Source: Microlunatus elymi
GTDB lineage: Bacteria; Actinomycetota; Actinomycetes; Propionibacteriales; Propionibacteriaceae
Length of the DNA stretch: 64,000 nucleotides
Reading direction: 5' to 3'
NCBI RefSeq assembly: GCF_007362775.1
Contig: NZ_CP041692.1
Location: 3,100,001-3,164,000 of the forward strand
The notes below the pieces were generated by a model. The model did not search any database and was not told where the DNA came from. It worked only from the letters and a program-made list of their open reading frames with translations. This document shows, one piece after another, positions 33,632 to 42,862 of this stretch. The translations under genes were made by a program, and so were the position numbers. The first letter of the stretch is position 1; every line of letters begins with the position of its first letter.

Positions 33632-34384
33632 TCAGGCGGCAGCGAAAGCAGGCCCGAGATCGCCGGCGACCTGTGCGGTGATCACCGGCCGCAGTTCGCT
33701 TGCGGATGCGTTCGGATCGGCCGCCGCGAGCAACTCGAAGATGCTCGATTGCAGCACCTTCTCCGGCGCCGGAACGGTCAACCGGTCGATGATGCGCTCG
33801 GGGACCGGCTGCGGGTCGCTGTGCCGGAATTCCAGCAGGATCTGGGCGTAGTTGTCGGCAAGGACCGTGCTGTCGGGGTCCAGGCCGGTGATCAGCAACA
33901 TGCCGGTCGGGGTTGTGCCGATCGGGATCACCGCGAGATCGGGCCGGTACTTCGCGAACACGTCGATGATCTGGTAGACGTCGCCGGTCCAGGCACTGGT
34001 GTGCCGATCTCGAGCGGCTTCGTCCACATTTCGCGGCAGCATGTCGTCGAAAATGATCATGCCCTTGGCGCTGGAACAGCGCTCGGCGTTGATGAAGTCC
34101 CGGAGCGCGTACTCGAAGATGTGCAGCCCGTCGATGAAGGCGAATTCGAACGGGCGACCGCCGGTGGGTGCGAGCGGATCCGGCCGAGAGAAGTACTCGT
34201 CACTGGACGTACGGAAAAGCGCGATGTCCCCGTCCAACTGAGCAGTGATGTGATACGTCGGGTCGATGGCCACGGAACGGCACTTCGACAACGCGAGGGT
34301 GTTGCCGGTGGCCACACCGATCTCCAAGTACGCCTGCGGCTTGAGCCGTTCGTGCGTCTGGGCCAGGAAGGGGCGGTAATCCAC
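33632..34384 (-). CDS. Class I SAM-dependent methyltransferase
   Basis: A 250-residue protein with a Rossmann-type SAM site: AYLEIGVATGNTLALSKCRSVAIDP (motif I, with the acidic residue after the next strand), FAFIDGLHIFEYALRDF (motif with Asp and His, as in the Methyltransf_24 group) and GMIIFDDMLP. It probably methylates a sugar or polyol in the surface polymer, as methyltransferases of this group often occur in such clusters; the acceptor is unknown. GTG at 34384 has GAAAGG upstream. It lies 57 bases after the GT61 gene, likely in one operon. Confidence 0.8.
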   Translation of the reverse strand: MDYRPFLAQTHERLKPQAYLEIGVATGNTLALSKCRSVAIDPTYHITAQLDGDIALFRTSSDEYFSRPDPLAPTGGRPFEFAFIDGLHIFEYALRDFINAERCSSAKGMIIFDDMLPRNVDEAARDRHTSAWTGDVYQIIDVFAKYRPDLAVIPIGTTPTGMLLITGLDPDSTVLADNYAQILLEFRHSDPQPVPERIIDRLTVPAPEKVLQSSIFELLAAADPNASASELRPVITAQVAGDLGPAFAAA

Positions 34385-34441
34385 GACGTTGCCTTTCGTG
34401 AGGTGCTCGAACCACGTTCTGTCTCCAGGGTGACGACGACA

Positions 34442-36328
34442 CTAGCCCAGTTCGCCGAGCAGCCGTTCGAGGTCTGCGCCGTTGCGGTCGAAGTCGAACT
34501 CCCAACTTGACTGATGCGCTGCGTACAGCGCGCCGCCATCGGGGTGACCAATGTCCGGCGAACTCCAGAACCAGTGCTCGTCGGCACCCAGCACGACGCC
34601 GTAAAGGTGCTCGTTCCGGGCGGTGTAGGCCTCGTGATTCAGCACGATCATGGTTTCCAGATTTCTGGCGAACATGAGATTGAACATGCCGGATCCGCCG
34701 AAACCCGCGACCACTCGCGCCTTGGAGAAGATGCCGGCCTGCTGCGGCAACGACAGCCGCTGCGGTTGCAGGATCTCGAACCCGTGCTCGGCGAACACCC
34801 GCTCGACCTCGGCGACGTTTCGGCAGGACCTGTTCTTGTAGGTCACCGGCCGGGAGACGAAAATCCGCTCGTACTCCGGAGCAGTGTCGTCGATGAGAGC
34901 GTCGCCGATGCGCTGCCAGACACCCTTCAGTTCGGGGTGGGCGTAGAACGGCGGCGCGTCGTGCCACATCGGCGTGGCTCCGACGAGCGACTCGACCCAC
35001 ACCGGCTCGTCGACCCAGACGATGTCGTCCGGGTCGACCCCGTAGGCGTCGAGAAAGACGTTCTCCAAGCGCGGCTCGGGTCGATCGGGATAGCGCTCGG
35101 GGATTCGCAAAAGGATCTTCAGGTCGGGGTCGGCGCGTTTGGCGATGTCCCAGCCCCAGAATTTCGGCATCCCCTCGGTCATCAGATGTCCGAAGTGGCC
35201 GGAATTGCTGTAGTCGAGATAGTAATACGCGCCCGGGAGGGTCTTTTCCGGCAGATCCTGCAGGCGAAGTCGAGCGAAACGCTCGTCCACATTGTTCAGC
35301 CGCGCCTGCGGCAGGTCGGCGCGCAGATGGAAACGGAACGAATCGGGCAGGATGGAGCTGTCGTCGTGGACGACGCCACCCGGCCCCACGCACAGCCTGC
35401 CCTCGTACCGCCGCAGATACAGCTTCGGGTACGGCAACTGGGCGTCCAGACCGTCAGCGGCCGACTCGGCCGGATCGTGCGCGTGGGAAACGATCTTCCC
35501 GGCAGAGGTCAGGGTGCCTTCGGGTTTGGTCGCCAGCGGCGTCACCTGCAGCGCGCCGCCGCTGCGCCGACGCAGCATCCGGGTCGCGACCCGGTCCCGT
35601 ACCTTGAGGTGGTGGGTGTTGCCCTTGCCGACAATCAGATAGTCGCTGTCGATGACCAACGATTCGATCGACTCGGCAATGGACTTGTTCGGCTCTTCCA
35701 GGGTGGCAAGCTCCGACGGGGGCGTACTCACGTACGCGGAGAGATCCCGCAGGCGCCTGAACAGCGACGGCTCCCCCTTGGCGGCGGGCATGATCGAACT
35801 CCGGTCGACGGCGTAGATCCCGCCGGCCCGCAGGTGGAAGTACAACAGGCGCCACATTTTCACGTGCCGCCCGTCGGTGTCGCTGCGCAGATTGATCACC
35901 ACATCCAGGTGACCGAAAGGAAGGAGTCGTTCGCTGATCTGCACCGGGCCGCCGCCCGCCAGGACGACTTTGGCGCCGTATCGGTCCGGATCCCACGACG
36001 AGTTTCCGGATTTCAGGACGACGAACAGTCGCGCCCCTTTGAAGCCTTCGGCAAGTTCTCGCACGGCGTCGGACCATTCGTTCGCGACGATCGCGACCTT
36101 GAGGTCGGAACGCTGCGGGATCAGCGACGAATAGCGGCCGAGAAGAGCTGAACGAGGTGCAGACCCGTCTTTCCGGACGCCTGTCGACACCAATTCACCG
36201 GACAGCCGATTCAATCGTGCCAACGACGCCCGGCCCGTCCGACGGAGGCGTCGGGCGGTACGTCCCGCTGTTGCTTTTGCTGCTCTGCTCATGGAATCAA
36301 TCTGCTGTCGAGTCGAATCATCAGTCAT
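34442..36328 (-). CDS. Glycosyltransferase family 61-like protein
   Basis: A 628-residue protein. The C-terminal part (about residues 340-580) has the GT61 (DUF563) pattern: GAYYYLDYSNSGHFGHLMTEGMPKFWGW, a middle block ending ERIFVSRPVTYKNRSCRN and the late VAGFGGSGMFNLMFARNLETMIVL. The first 330 residues do not match a family I can name; they include LKVAIVANEWSDAVRELAEGFKGARLFVVLK, which looks Rossmann-like. It would add a sugar to a cell-surface glycan, with unknown donor. The ATG at 36328 has GAGGTGG upstream. A basic N-terminus without signal peptide suggests a cytoplasmic enzyme. Confidence 0.72.
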   Translation of the reverse strand: MTDDSTRQQIDSMSRAAKATAGRTARRLRRTGRASLARLNRLSGELVSTGVRKDGSAPRSALLGRYSSLIPQRSDLKVAIVANEWSDAVRELAEGFKGARLFVVLKSGNSSWDPDRYGAKVVLAGGGPVQISERLLPFGHLDVVINLRSDTDGRHVKMWRLLYFHLRAGGIYAVDRSSIMPAAKGEPSLFRRLRDLSAYVSTPPSELATLEEPNKSIAESIESLVIDSDYLIVGKGNTHHLKVRDRVATRMLRRRSGGALQVTPLATKPEGTLTSAGKIVSHAHDPAESAADGLDAQLPYPKLYLRRYEGRLCVGPGGVVHDDSSILPDSFRFHLRADLPQARLNNVDERFARLRLQDLPEKTLPGAYYYLDYSNSGHFGHLMTEGMPKFWGWDIAKRADPDLKILLRIPERYPDRPEPRLENVFLDAYGVDPDDIVWVDEPVWVESLVGATPMWHDAPPFYAHPELKGVWQRIGDALIDDTAPEYERIFVSRPVTYKNRSCRNVAEVERVFAEHGFEILQPQRLSLPQQAGIFSKARVVAGFGGSGMFNLMFARNLETMIVLNHEAYTARNEHLYGVVLGADEHWFWSSPDIGHPDGGALYAAHQSSWEFDFDRNGADLERLLGELG

Positions 36329-36469
36329 CGAAACCACCTCGCTCGTATCGAAATGCCATGGGGTTTTTCTTCAATGCTGACCCAGGAGGACCATCGCCCA
36401 AGCGTGACACGTCGCACCCGAGCAGACCTTTACAGCGGGCAGCGATCTCTCAGCTTGCTTCCAACAATC

Positions 36470-39025
36470 TCAACCGGCGAGCAATGCGTCGACAGCGCGC
36501 TCGGCGGCGCGCCCGTCGTCCAGGGGGTTGAATTTCTGCTGCCACGCTCGGTAGTTGTCGGCGTGCGCCTTCGCGACCTCGTCCAGATCCCGCAGTGCGT
36601 CGATCGTCTCGTCTGTCGTCCGCAGCACGGGCCCGGGCGCGGAGGCGGCCAGATCGAAGTAAGTTCCCCGGCGAACGTCGCTGTACTCCTCCAGATCCGG
36701 TACGAAGAAGATTATCGGCTTGCCCGTGACGCTGAAATCGAACATCGTCGACGAGTAGTCGGTGATCATCACATCGCTGGCCAGGTACAGATCCGACAAC
36801 TGCGGATAGAGCGTCACGTCGAGAAGTCGCTCGCCCGCCACACCGCGGCCATATTTCACGACATTGGGATGCCCACGCACCAGGAGTCGGCCGGTCGGGC
36901 CGAGGAAAGACGTCACCGCATCGAAGTCGAGTTCCCGGAACAGACCCTTGGCCTGCTCCCGCCAGGTGGGAGCGTACAGAACGACCCGGTCCGCGCCCTC
37001 GATCCCCAACCGCTGCCGCACCGAATGGCGGTACGCGTCGTCCGCGCGGACAAGCACGTCATTGCGCGGATAGCCGATCTGCAGGATGTTTCCACGATAA
37101 CCGTAGGCGGATTCGAAGATCTTCTTGCTGTATTCGTTCTGCGCAATGAGAAAGTCCCACTGACCGACTTCTTCCGCGGTTTTGCGACGATATTCGTCAC
37201 CGCGCCGAATTCCGATCCGGTCGTTACCGAGGAGTTTGAGCGGCGTACCGTGCCAGGCCTGCAGCACACGTTGATGGTCCCGGCGCCGGAACCGGCCCGG
37301 CAGCCAGCAATTGTCGATGATGTAGCGCGAGCTGGTCAGCGCCCGCCACCACTCGGCGCTCTTGTAGACCAGTCCGGTGGTGCCGCCGGGGACCTCGACC
37401 GAATAATCGGCAACCGTCCACAGCAAACGCAGATCCGGCCGTCGATCGGCGATGACGTCGGCGATGGCCAGGCTGTTGTCGCTGACCGACTTGCCGAAGT
37501 AGCTGTTGAGCAGCACAGTGTCGGTGGGGGCGACCGGGCCGGACACGTGCCGATTCTCCAGCCGGCGGACCGTGTACTTGCTGCGTTCGCCCGCTGCCAG
37601 CGGCGGACCGATCCGGATCGTCAGGGCGTCTGCCCGGCCCCGGCGGATTTCGAACGTGTTGCCCGCGGTACGCACCGTCCGCGGCAGCGTCTCGGCCAGT
37701 TCTGCGTCCAGCGTCGCCTTCACCTCGGCCTCGGCGGTCGGGCCGCGATCAGCACGATCGACGCTCGTGGTCAGTTCGTAGTCACCGAGTGCCAGCGGCA
37801 CCGGCGTCAGCCCCCAGTCGTGAATCGCGGTCTGGGCGAACTCGATGGCGAATCTGCCGTCACCGATCTCCAGCCCGGAGGCTTCCACCGTGCGCCGCCC
37901 GGCAACCAAGCGCCAGTCCGCTGGATCGGCGCAGACCGCGTGACATGTCCCGCTGATCCTCAGCCGACCGGAATCGCCGCAGTCATCCGAACGGCCCGGC
38001 GTGAGGTCGATCCGGTCCACCACCAGCCGGTAGGGATGGACGTCGAGCCGGACGACGCCGTTGGGTCCGAATCGAACCGCGGCGCGGGGGTCGGTGGCCG
38101 ACTGCTGACGGAATCCGTGCCGCGCGTCGCCCTGCCAGTGGACGTGCCGGGTTGCTCCGTCGGCGTCGGCAACCAGCAGATACCAGGACTGAGCACGCAG
38201 TGACGTCGGATCCAGATCCAGCGCCTCGGCGTACGAACCGGAAATCTCGACCGCCCCGGCGTCCGCTTCGCGCAGTCGCAGCGGGATGTCGGTGTTCTCA
38301 CGCCGAAGGAGTGCGGTCGTCGCCGCGAAGTCACCGCGGCGTTCGACGGTTGCGACGAACTGGTCTGCTTCCAGCGCCACGTCGCGCAGCGAGAAGGCAC
38401 GTCTCGACACGACGATGCTCAAGCCGCGGCCCTTGCTCCAGGTGGGCCGGGCCAGTAGACCTCGGCCCAGAAAGCCGGCGTTGAGTTGACCCGCCGAGCC
38501 CCCGTCGTCGCGGTCACGGAGTCGGTCGGTGACGTCCCCGGCCTCGTCTCGTACGACCAGCTGAACCTGCCAGGTGTGTTCGAAGACGGACGAGGCGTCG
38601 TCGCGTAGCTCGGCCGGCACCAGCTGGATCAGATCGATCACGGCTCGGAACCCCGAATGCGTCCGGTCCTGCATCGGGCTCTTGGAGAAGTCGTTGAACG
38701 CCGCCGAGCACAGCGGCTCGACCGGAAGCTCGTACGAGTTGTCGCCGCGAACCAGCCGTACGCCGATCACCCGCGTCCCGTTCAGCGTGTCGCCGCGCCG
38801 CCAGGCAGCCCCCTCGAGCACCAGGCGCCGGACGCCCGCGTAGTCGGGTTCGGCCCAGCAGACGCGGAGCAGTCGGGAGGTCAGCGCGTTCGGCGGCTGC
38901 TCGGACTCGACCGGCTGCTGCGCGTCCTGCTGCTTGGGATTCGGAGCTGAAGCCGAGGAGCCGGACAGCTGCCGGACCCGACCGACAAGCCGCTTCAGAG
39001 GTGAGCCCAGTTCGATCTTGGTCAT
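36470..39025 (-). CDS. TagF-like CDP-polyol phosphotransferase with N-terminal beta-rich region
   Basis: An 851-residue protein. Residues 485-851 form the TagB/TagF catalytic domain: QAWHGTPLKLLGNDRIG (H-G-T motif), LQIGYPRNDVLVRADD, VLYAPTWREQ, LLVRGHPNV and VMITDYSSTMFDFSVTGKPIIFF. It therefore has the full set of conserved motifs. Residues 1-480 are beta-rich and unassigned. They share GGSAGQLNAGFL (175 on) and WGLTPVPLALGDYEL (about 404 on) with the middle of both GT2-TagF fusions, in the same order. AAGGAG precedes the ATG at 39025. It is read away from the divergent CDP-ribitol synthase gene, with 127 bases between them. Confidence 0.85.
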   Translation of the reverse strand: MTKIELGSPLKRLVGRVRQLSGSSASAPNPKQQDAQQPVESEQPPNALTSRLLRVCWAEPDYAGVRRLVLEGAAWRRGDTLNGTRVIGVRLVRGDNSYELPVEPLCSAAFNDFSKSPMQDRTHSGFRAVIDLIQLVPAELRDDASSVFEHTWQVQLVVRDEAGDVTDRLRDRDDGGSAGQLNAGFLGRGLLARPTWSKGRGLSIVVSRRAFSLRDVALEADQFVATVERRGDFAATTALLRRENTDIPLRLREADAGAVEISGSYAEALDLDPTSLRAQSWYLLVADADGATRHVHWQGDARHGFRQQSATDPRAAVRFGPNGVVRLDVHPYRLVVDRIDLTPGRSDDCGDSGRLRISGTCHAVCADPADWRLVAGRRTVEASGLEIGDGRFAIEFAQTAIHDWGLTPVPLALGDYELTTSVDRADRGPTAEAEVKATLDAELAETLPRTVRTAGNTFEIRRGRADALTIRIGPPLAAGERSKYTVRRLENRHVSGPVAPTDTVLLNSYFGKSVSDNSLAIADVIADRRPDLRLLWTVADYSVEVPGGTTGLVYKSAEWWRALTSSRYIIDNCWLPGRFRRRDHQRVLQAWHGTPLKLLGNDRIGIRRGDEYRRKTAEEVGQWDFLIAQNEYSKKIFESAYGYRGNILQIGYPRNDVLVRADDAYRHSVRQRLGIEGADRVVLYAPTWREQAKGLFRELDFDAVTSFLGPTGRLLVRGHPNVVKYGRGVAGERLLDVTLYPQLSDLYLASDVMITDYSSTMFDFSVTGKPIIFFVPDLEEYSDVRRGTYFDLAASAPGPVLRTTDETIDALRDLDEVAKAHADNYRAWQQKFNPLDDGRAAERAVDALLAG

Positions 39026-39152
39026 CAAACTCCTTGCAATTGCCGACGACGCGACGCAGCCCGGCTCGGCCCAGCAGTGATACGAACGCTGCGAAGGTAC
39101 CACCTGGTCCAGCCGGCGAGGATCCTTGTCGGAGACACGTTAGGGTCATCGA

Positions 39153-40592
39153 GTGGAGAAGCTGCGGAACGTCGCCGTCGTGCTGGCCGGCGGCACCGGC
39201 ACCCGGGTCGGACTGGACATCCCCAAGCAGTTGATCAAGATCGCGGGCAAGCCGGTGATCGAACACACCATCAGCGCGCTCAGCCGGTCGCCGCTGATCG
39301 ACGAGATCATCATCATGATGACGCCGGGCCATCTCGACCCGGTACGAGCGATTGTCAACGGGGGCGGCTACACCAAGGTCACCCGGATCCTGGAGGGCGC
39401 CGGCACCCGCAACGACACCACCCAAGCCGCGCTGGCCGCGCTCGGTGATCAGGAGTGCAACGTCATCCTGCACGACGCGGTCCGACCGCTGGTCTCGCAG
39501 ACGATCATCGAGGCCAACGTCCGCGCGCTGGCCGACTACGCCGCGGTCGACACCGCGATACCGTCGGCGGACACCATCATCCAGGTCGACGGCGAACTCG
39601 ACGCCGGCAAGCGGGTTGGCGGCGAGCAGCCGGTGATCTCCGACGTCCTCCGGCGCGCGCTGCTGCGCCGCGGCCAGACCCCGCAGTCGTTCCGGCTGTC
39701 GGTGCTGCGCAAGGCGTACGAATTCGCCAATCAGGATCCGAACTTCACCGCCACCGACGACTGCACGGTGGTGCTGCGTTACCTGCCCGACGTACCGATC
39801 GCGGTGGTCGACGGGCACGAGCGCAACATGAAGATCACCGAGCCGATCGACGTCTACCTGGCCGACAAGCTCTTCCAGCTCACCTCGGCCGATCATCCGC
39901 TCGCGCCCAGCCCGCAGGAGTACGAGGCCGCGCTGCGCGGCCGGACGATGGTGATCTTCGGCGGCTCGTACGGGATCGGCGCCGACATCGCGAAACTCGC
40001 CCGCGGCTACGGTGCCGAGGTCCACACCTTCTCCCGTTCCTCCACCAACACCCACGTGGACCGGCGCGAGGACGTGCACGCCGCGGCGGAGTCGGTGATG
40101 GCCAAGAGCGGCCGGGTCGACTTCGTGGTCAACACCGCCGGGGTGCTGCCCCGGGGCCAGTTGGCCGAAACCAGCGAGGAGACCATCTACTCCGCCACCG
40201 AGATCAACTACCTCGGCCCGGTCTTCATAGCTCAGGAGTTTCAGCCCTATCTGGCCGAGACGAAGGGCTCGCTGCTGCTCTTCACCTCGTCCTCCTACAC
40301 CCGCGGCCGGTCCGGCTACGCCCTCTACTCCTCGGCCAAGGCCGCGGTGGTGAACCTGACTCAGGCCCTGGCCGACGAGTGGGCGGGTCTCGGCATCCGG
40401 GTCAACTGCATCAACCCGGAGCGGACCGCGACGCCGATGCGGACCAAGGCGTTCGGTGCCGAACCCGAGGGCACCCTGCTGGCCTCCACCGAGGTCGCCC
40501 GGCAGTCGCTGGACGTACTGCTCGCGGCCCAGACCGGACACGTCATCGACATCCGCCGCGAGGACGGGCCGGCGGCCGCCGACAACGGCTGA
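39153..40592 (+). CDS. Bifunctional cytidylyltransferase/SDR, likely CDP-ribitol synthase (Bcs1/TarIJ-like)
   Basis: A 479-residue fusion. Residues 1-235 are an IspD/TarI-type cytidylyltransferase: VVLAGGTGTRVGLDIPKQLIKIAGKPVIEHT (nucleotide-binding loop and Lys), GAGTRNDTT, ILHDAVRPLVS and RGQTPQSFR, with ATDDCTVV. Residues 255-479 are a short-chain reductase: VIFGGSYGIGADIA, VNTAGVL, LLFTSSSYTRGRSGYALYSSAKAA (Ser, Y-x3-K) and INPERTATPM. The same order occurs in H. influenzae Bcs1, which reduces ribulose 5-phosphate and makes CDP-ribitol. It is unlikely to be the MEP-pathway IspD. It would feed CDP-ribitol to the TagF-like enzymes nearby. GTG start. Confidence 0.85.
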   Translation: MEKLRNVAVVLAGGTGTRVGLDIPKQLIKIAGKPVIEHTISALSRSPLIDEIIIMMTPGHLDPVRAIVNGGGYTKVTRILEGAGTRNDTTQAALAALGDQECNVILHDAVRPLVSQTIIEANVRALADYAAVDTAIPSADTIIQVDGELDAGKRVGGEQPVISDVLRRALLRRGQTPQSFRLSVLRKAYEFANQDPNFTATDDCTVVLRYLPDVPIAVVDGHERNMKITEPIDVYLADKLFQLTSADHPLAPSPQEYEAALRGRTMVIFGGSYGIGADIAKLARGYGAEVHTFSRSSTNTHVDRREDVHAAAESVMAKSGRVDFVVNTAGVLPRGQLAETSEETIYSATEINYLGPVFIAQEFQPYLAETKGSLLLFTSSSYTRGRSGYALYSSAKAAVVNLTQALADEWAGLGIRVNCINPERTATPMRTKAFGAEPEGTLLASTEVARQSLDVLLAAQTGHVIDIRREDGPAAADNG

Positions 40593-40635
40593 CGCGGCTC
40601 CGGCTGAGACCTGGGTGCGGACTAAATTGACCGGC

Positions 40636-41631
40636 ATGCGAGCGACGGTCCGCGACGTGGCAGCCCGAGCCGGGGTGTCCCCGAAGACCGTCTCCAACGT
40701 GCTCAACGGCACCTTCCGGGTCAGTCCCGACACCCGCTCCCGGGTGGAGGAAGCGCTGGCCGCGCTGGACTACGTACCGAATCTGTCCGCCCGGGGCCTG
40801 CGCAACGGCCGGACCGGGATGATCGCGGTGGCGATGGCGGACCTGCGGATGCCCTACTCGGCCGAGATGTGTCATCACTTCGTGGAGGCAGCGGCCGGCC
40901 GCGGACTCCACGTTCAGATCGAGGAGACCGCCGGCAGCGGCGAACGCGAGGTCGAACTGATGTCCCGGGCCCGGGCGCAGCTGGTGGACGGATTGATCTT
41001 GAATCCGGTCCGGTTGGAGACCACGGCCGTGCAACGCGACGTCAACCTGCCGCCGGTGGTGCTGATCGGCGAAGTTGATCAACCGATCGTCGATCACGTC
41101 TGGATCGACAACGTGGCTGCCGTCCGGGAGCTGACCGGGTTGCTGATCGACCAGGGCCATCGGCGGATCGCGATCGTCGGCACCGGCCCGATGGCCACCG
41201 CACAACTGCGGCTGGCCGGCTACCGCAAGGCGCTGCGGTCGGCCGAGATCAAGATCGACCGATCACTGCTTGTTCCCTGTGAGGGTTGGCATTCCACCGA
41301 TGCGGCCGAGTCGTTCAGCGCGTTCCTGGACCGGCACGAACCGCCGGAGGCCGTCGTCTGCATGACCGACACGATCGCCTTCGGGGTGATCAGCGCGCTG
41401 CACGCGCACGGACTGTCCGTGCCCGACGACGTGTCCATCGTGGGCTACGACAACATCACCGACTCGGCCACCACCGTGCCGGCGCTGACCACGATCGACT
41501 TCGACAAGCAACGCTTCGCCGACACCGCGGTGGACGTGCTGCTGAGCCGGATCGCGAACCCGGCCGCGCCGATCATGAGCGTCACCATCCCCTACCGGTT
41601 GATCGAGCGGGCCAGCACCGCAACCCGCTGA
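40636..41631 (+). CDS. LacI family transcriptional regulator
   Basis: A 331-residue regulator. Residues 1-55 are the LacI helix-turn-helix and hinge (ATVRDVAARAGVSPKTVSNVLNGTFRVSPDTRSRVEEALAALDYVPN). The rest is a periplasmic-binding-protein-like sensor domain (MIAVAMADLRMPYSAEM, GLILNPVRL, VPDDVSIVGYDN). It probably responds to a sugar or polyol. The ATG at 40636 gives the standard N-terminus. It lies 43 bases after the CDP-ribitol synthase gene, so it may be co-transcribed, but whether it controls the polymer cluster is not known. Confidence 0.92.
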   Translation: MRATVRDVAARAGVSPKTVSNVLNGTFRVSPDTRSRVEEALAALDYVPNLSARGLRNGRTGMIAVAMADLRMPYSAEMCHHFVEAAAGRGLHVQIEETAGSGEREVELMSRARAQLVDGLILNPVRLETTAVQRDVNLPPVVLIGEVDQPIVDHVWIDNVAAVRELTGLLIDQGHRRIAIVGTGPMATAQLRLAGYRKALRSAEIKIDRSLLVPCEGWHSTDAAESFSAFLDRHEPPEAVVCMTDTIAFGVISALHAHGLSVPDDVSIVGYDNITDSATTVPALTTIDFDKQRFADTAVDVLLSRIANPAAPIMSVTIPYRLIERASTATR

Positions 41632-41643
41632 CCACTCCCACTC

Positions 41644-41697
41644 CCGACCTGTCAGAACGTAGGTGGGCTATGACCCGACTACCTTCTGACAACTCGG
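41644..41697. repeat. Extragenic palindrome, family 2, copy 1
   Basis: The left arm CCGACCTGTCAGAACGTAG and the right arm CTACCTTCTGACAACTCGG are imperfect inverted repeats around a GTGGGCTATGACCCGA centre. It follows the LacI-type gene by 12 bases and may terminate its transcript. A related element with the same CCGAC[CT]TGTCAG tip is at 56866-56915. Confidence 0.65.
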
Positions 41698-41791
41698 TTG
41701 GGGAAGGTTGAAGCGCGGCTGAGGCGGCCGGTGCGGTGTGATCCGGGTCACTACGCTGATTCCGTTCGGTGGGATTTTCGGGGTGGTGGAC

Positions 41792-42715
41792 ATGGCCGGG
41801 CATATCGGGGGAACTCTTCGCGCGGTGGCTACCGCAAGCGCAGCGCTGCTGGTGTTGGCGGTGTCCGCGCCGGCTGCGCTCGCTGCCGGTGATCATCCCA
41901 GCGGGTTCTGGTACGGGACCGACAGCTCGACCGTCAAGGTGTCCGGTTCGGCGCCGTACCAGGAGCCGGTGATCGGCGGCTCGTACGGCGGCTACATCGG
42001 CATGGTCGGCAACTGGGCCAACCTGACCGGCTGTCACAAGATCGTCGTGTGGTCCTCGACCAACGCCAAGCAGGCCAACACCGACTACCTGACCTATCAC
42101 CGCGGTGTCGGCGTCGGCGGGTACTACTTCATGGGTGGGCCGGGTGTCGACCCGCACTACAACGGGACGGCGAGCGAGGCGAAGTCCTGGGGTGAGAAGC
42201 AGGCGGCGCAGACCCTGCACGACCTCTCCCTGCACCACATCACCTATCCGGTGGCGTTCATGGACATCGAGATCCCGGGCGACTCGCCGTCCTACACCCC
42301 GGCCCCGGACAACGGCTGGAACACCGTCTACACCTCCCCCTGCAGCGGCCGGGTGCGATCGCACGGCGTCGCGTACGCCGTCGATCGAGCCGAGGTCAAC
42401 GGCTACGCCGACTACCTGACCGGCCACTCGCACGACAAGGCCGGCGTGTATTCGGCCCCGGACATCTGGCGGTCGATCTTCGGCACCGGCACCGACTCGC
42501 TGATCCCGAACACGTACGAGTGGACCTACGAGTCATTCACCCGCAGCCTGGCGCACCGACCGAACGGCTGGTGCCTGTCCGGCACGTCGACCTGCGCGCA
42601 CTTCTTCGGCGGCCAGACCTCCGGGTCGAAGTACGCGCTGATGTGGCAGTGGTCCGGCGGGGGCGGGTCCCGCAACGGCTACGGTGACTTCGACCAGATC
42701 GACGGACTGCGTTGA
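41792..42715 (+). CDS. Secreted GH25-like (lysozyme-fold) protein
   Basis: A 307-residue exported protein. Residues 1-33 are a signal peptide (basic start, ATASAALLVLAVSA core, cleavage near ALA-AG). The mature part has GH25-type landmarks: GGYYFMGGPGVDP, a strand ending in two acids (YPVAFMDIEIPG, the probable catalytic D-x-E) and a C-terminal LMWQWSGGGGSRNGYGDFDQIDG that matches the usual W-Q-[YW]-S...G-x-D-x-D ending. It may cut peptidoglycan, but divergence is high and substrate uncertain. The ATG at 41792 is chosen because it starts the signal peptide; an upstream GTG at 41738 is possible. Confidence 0.68.
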   Translation: MAGHIGGTLRAVATASAALLVLAVSAPAALAAGDHPSGFWYGTDSSTVKVSGSAPYQEPVIGGSYGGYIGMVGNWANLTGCHKIVVWSSTNAKQANTDYLTYHRGVGVGGYYFMGGPGVDPHYNGTASEAKSWGEKQAAQTLHDLSLHHITYPVAFMDIEIPGDSPSYTPAPDNGWNTVYTSPCSGRVRSHGVAYAVDRAEVNGYADYLTGHSHDKAGVYSAPDIWRSIFGTGTDSLIPNTYEWTYESFTRSLAHRPNGWCLSGTSTCAHFFGGQTSGSKYALMWQWSGGGGSRNGYGDFDQIDGLR

Positions 42716-42862
42716 TCTGTTCGCTTCGCTCACGCGGGGGGCGACCCCCGGACCCCCGGGCGTGGCCACTTCCATAGACCGACTCGCCGAGCCCGCTTCG
42801 CGGACTGCGGCATACGCGGCCGCGGGTGCGTTCCCCGAGTCAACGTGGTCGGGACGGCTGCT

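Noticed and set aside
39153-40592. Assignment as the isoprenoid enzyme IspD
   Set aside because: The cytidylyltransferase half is fused to an SDR reductase and lies in a TagF-rich cluster, the arrangement of Bcs1-type CDP-ribitol synthases.
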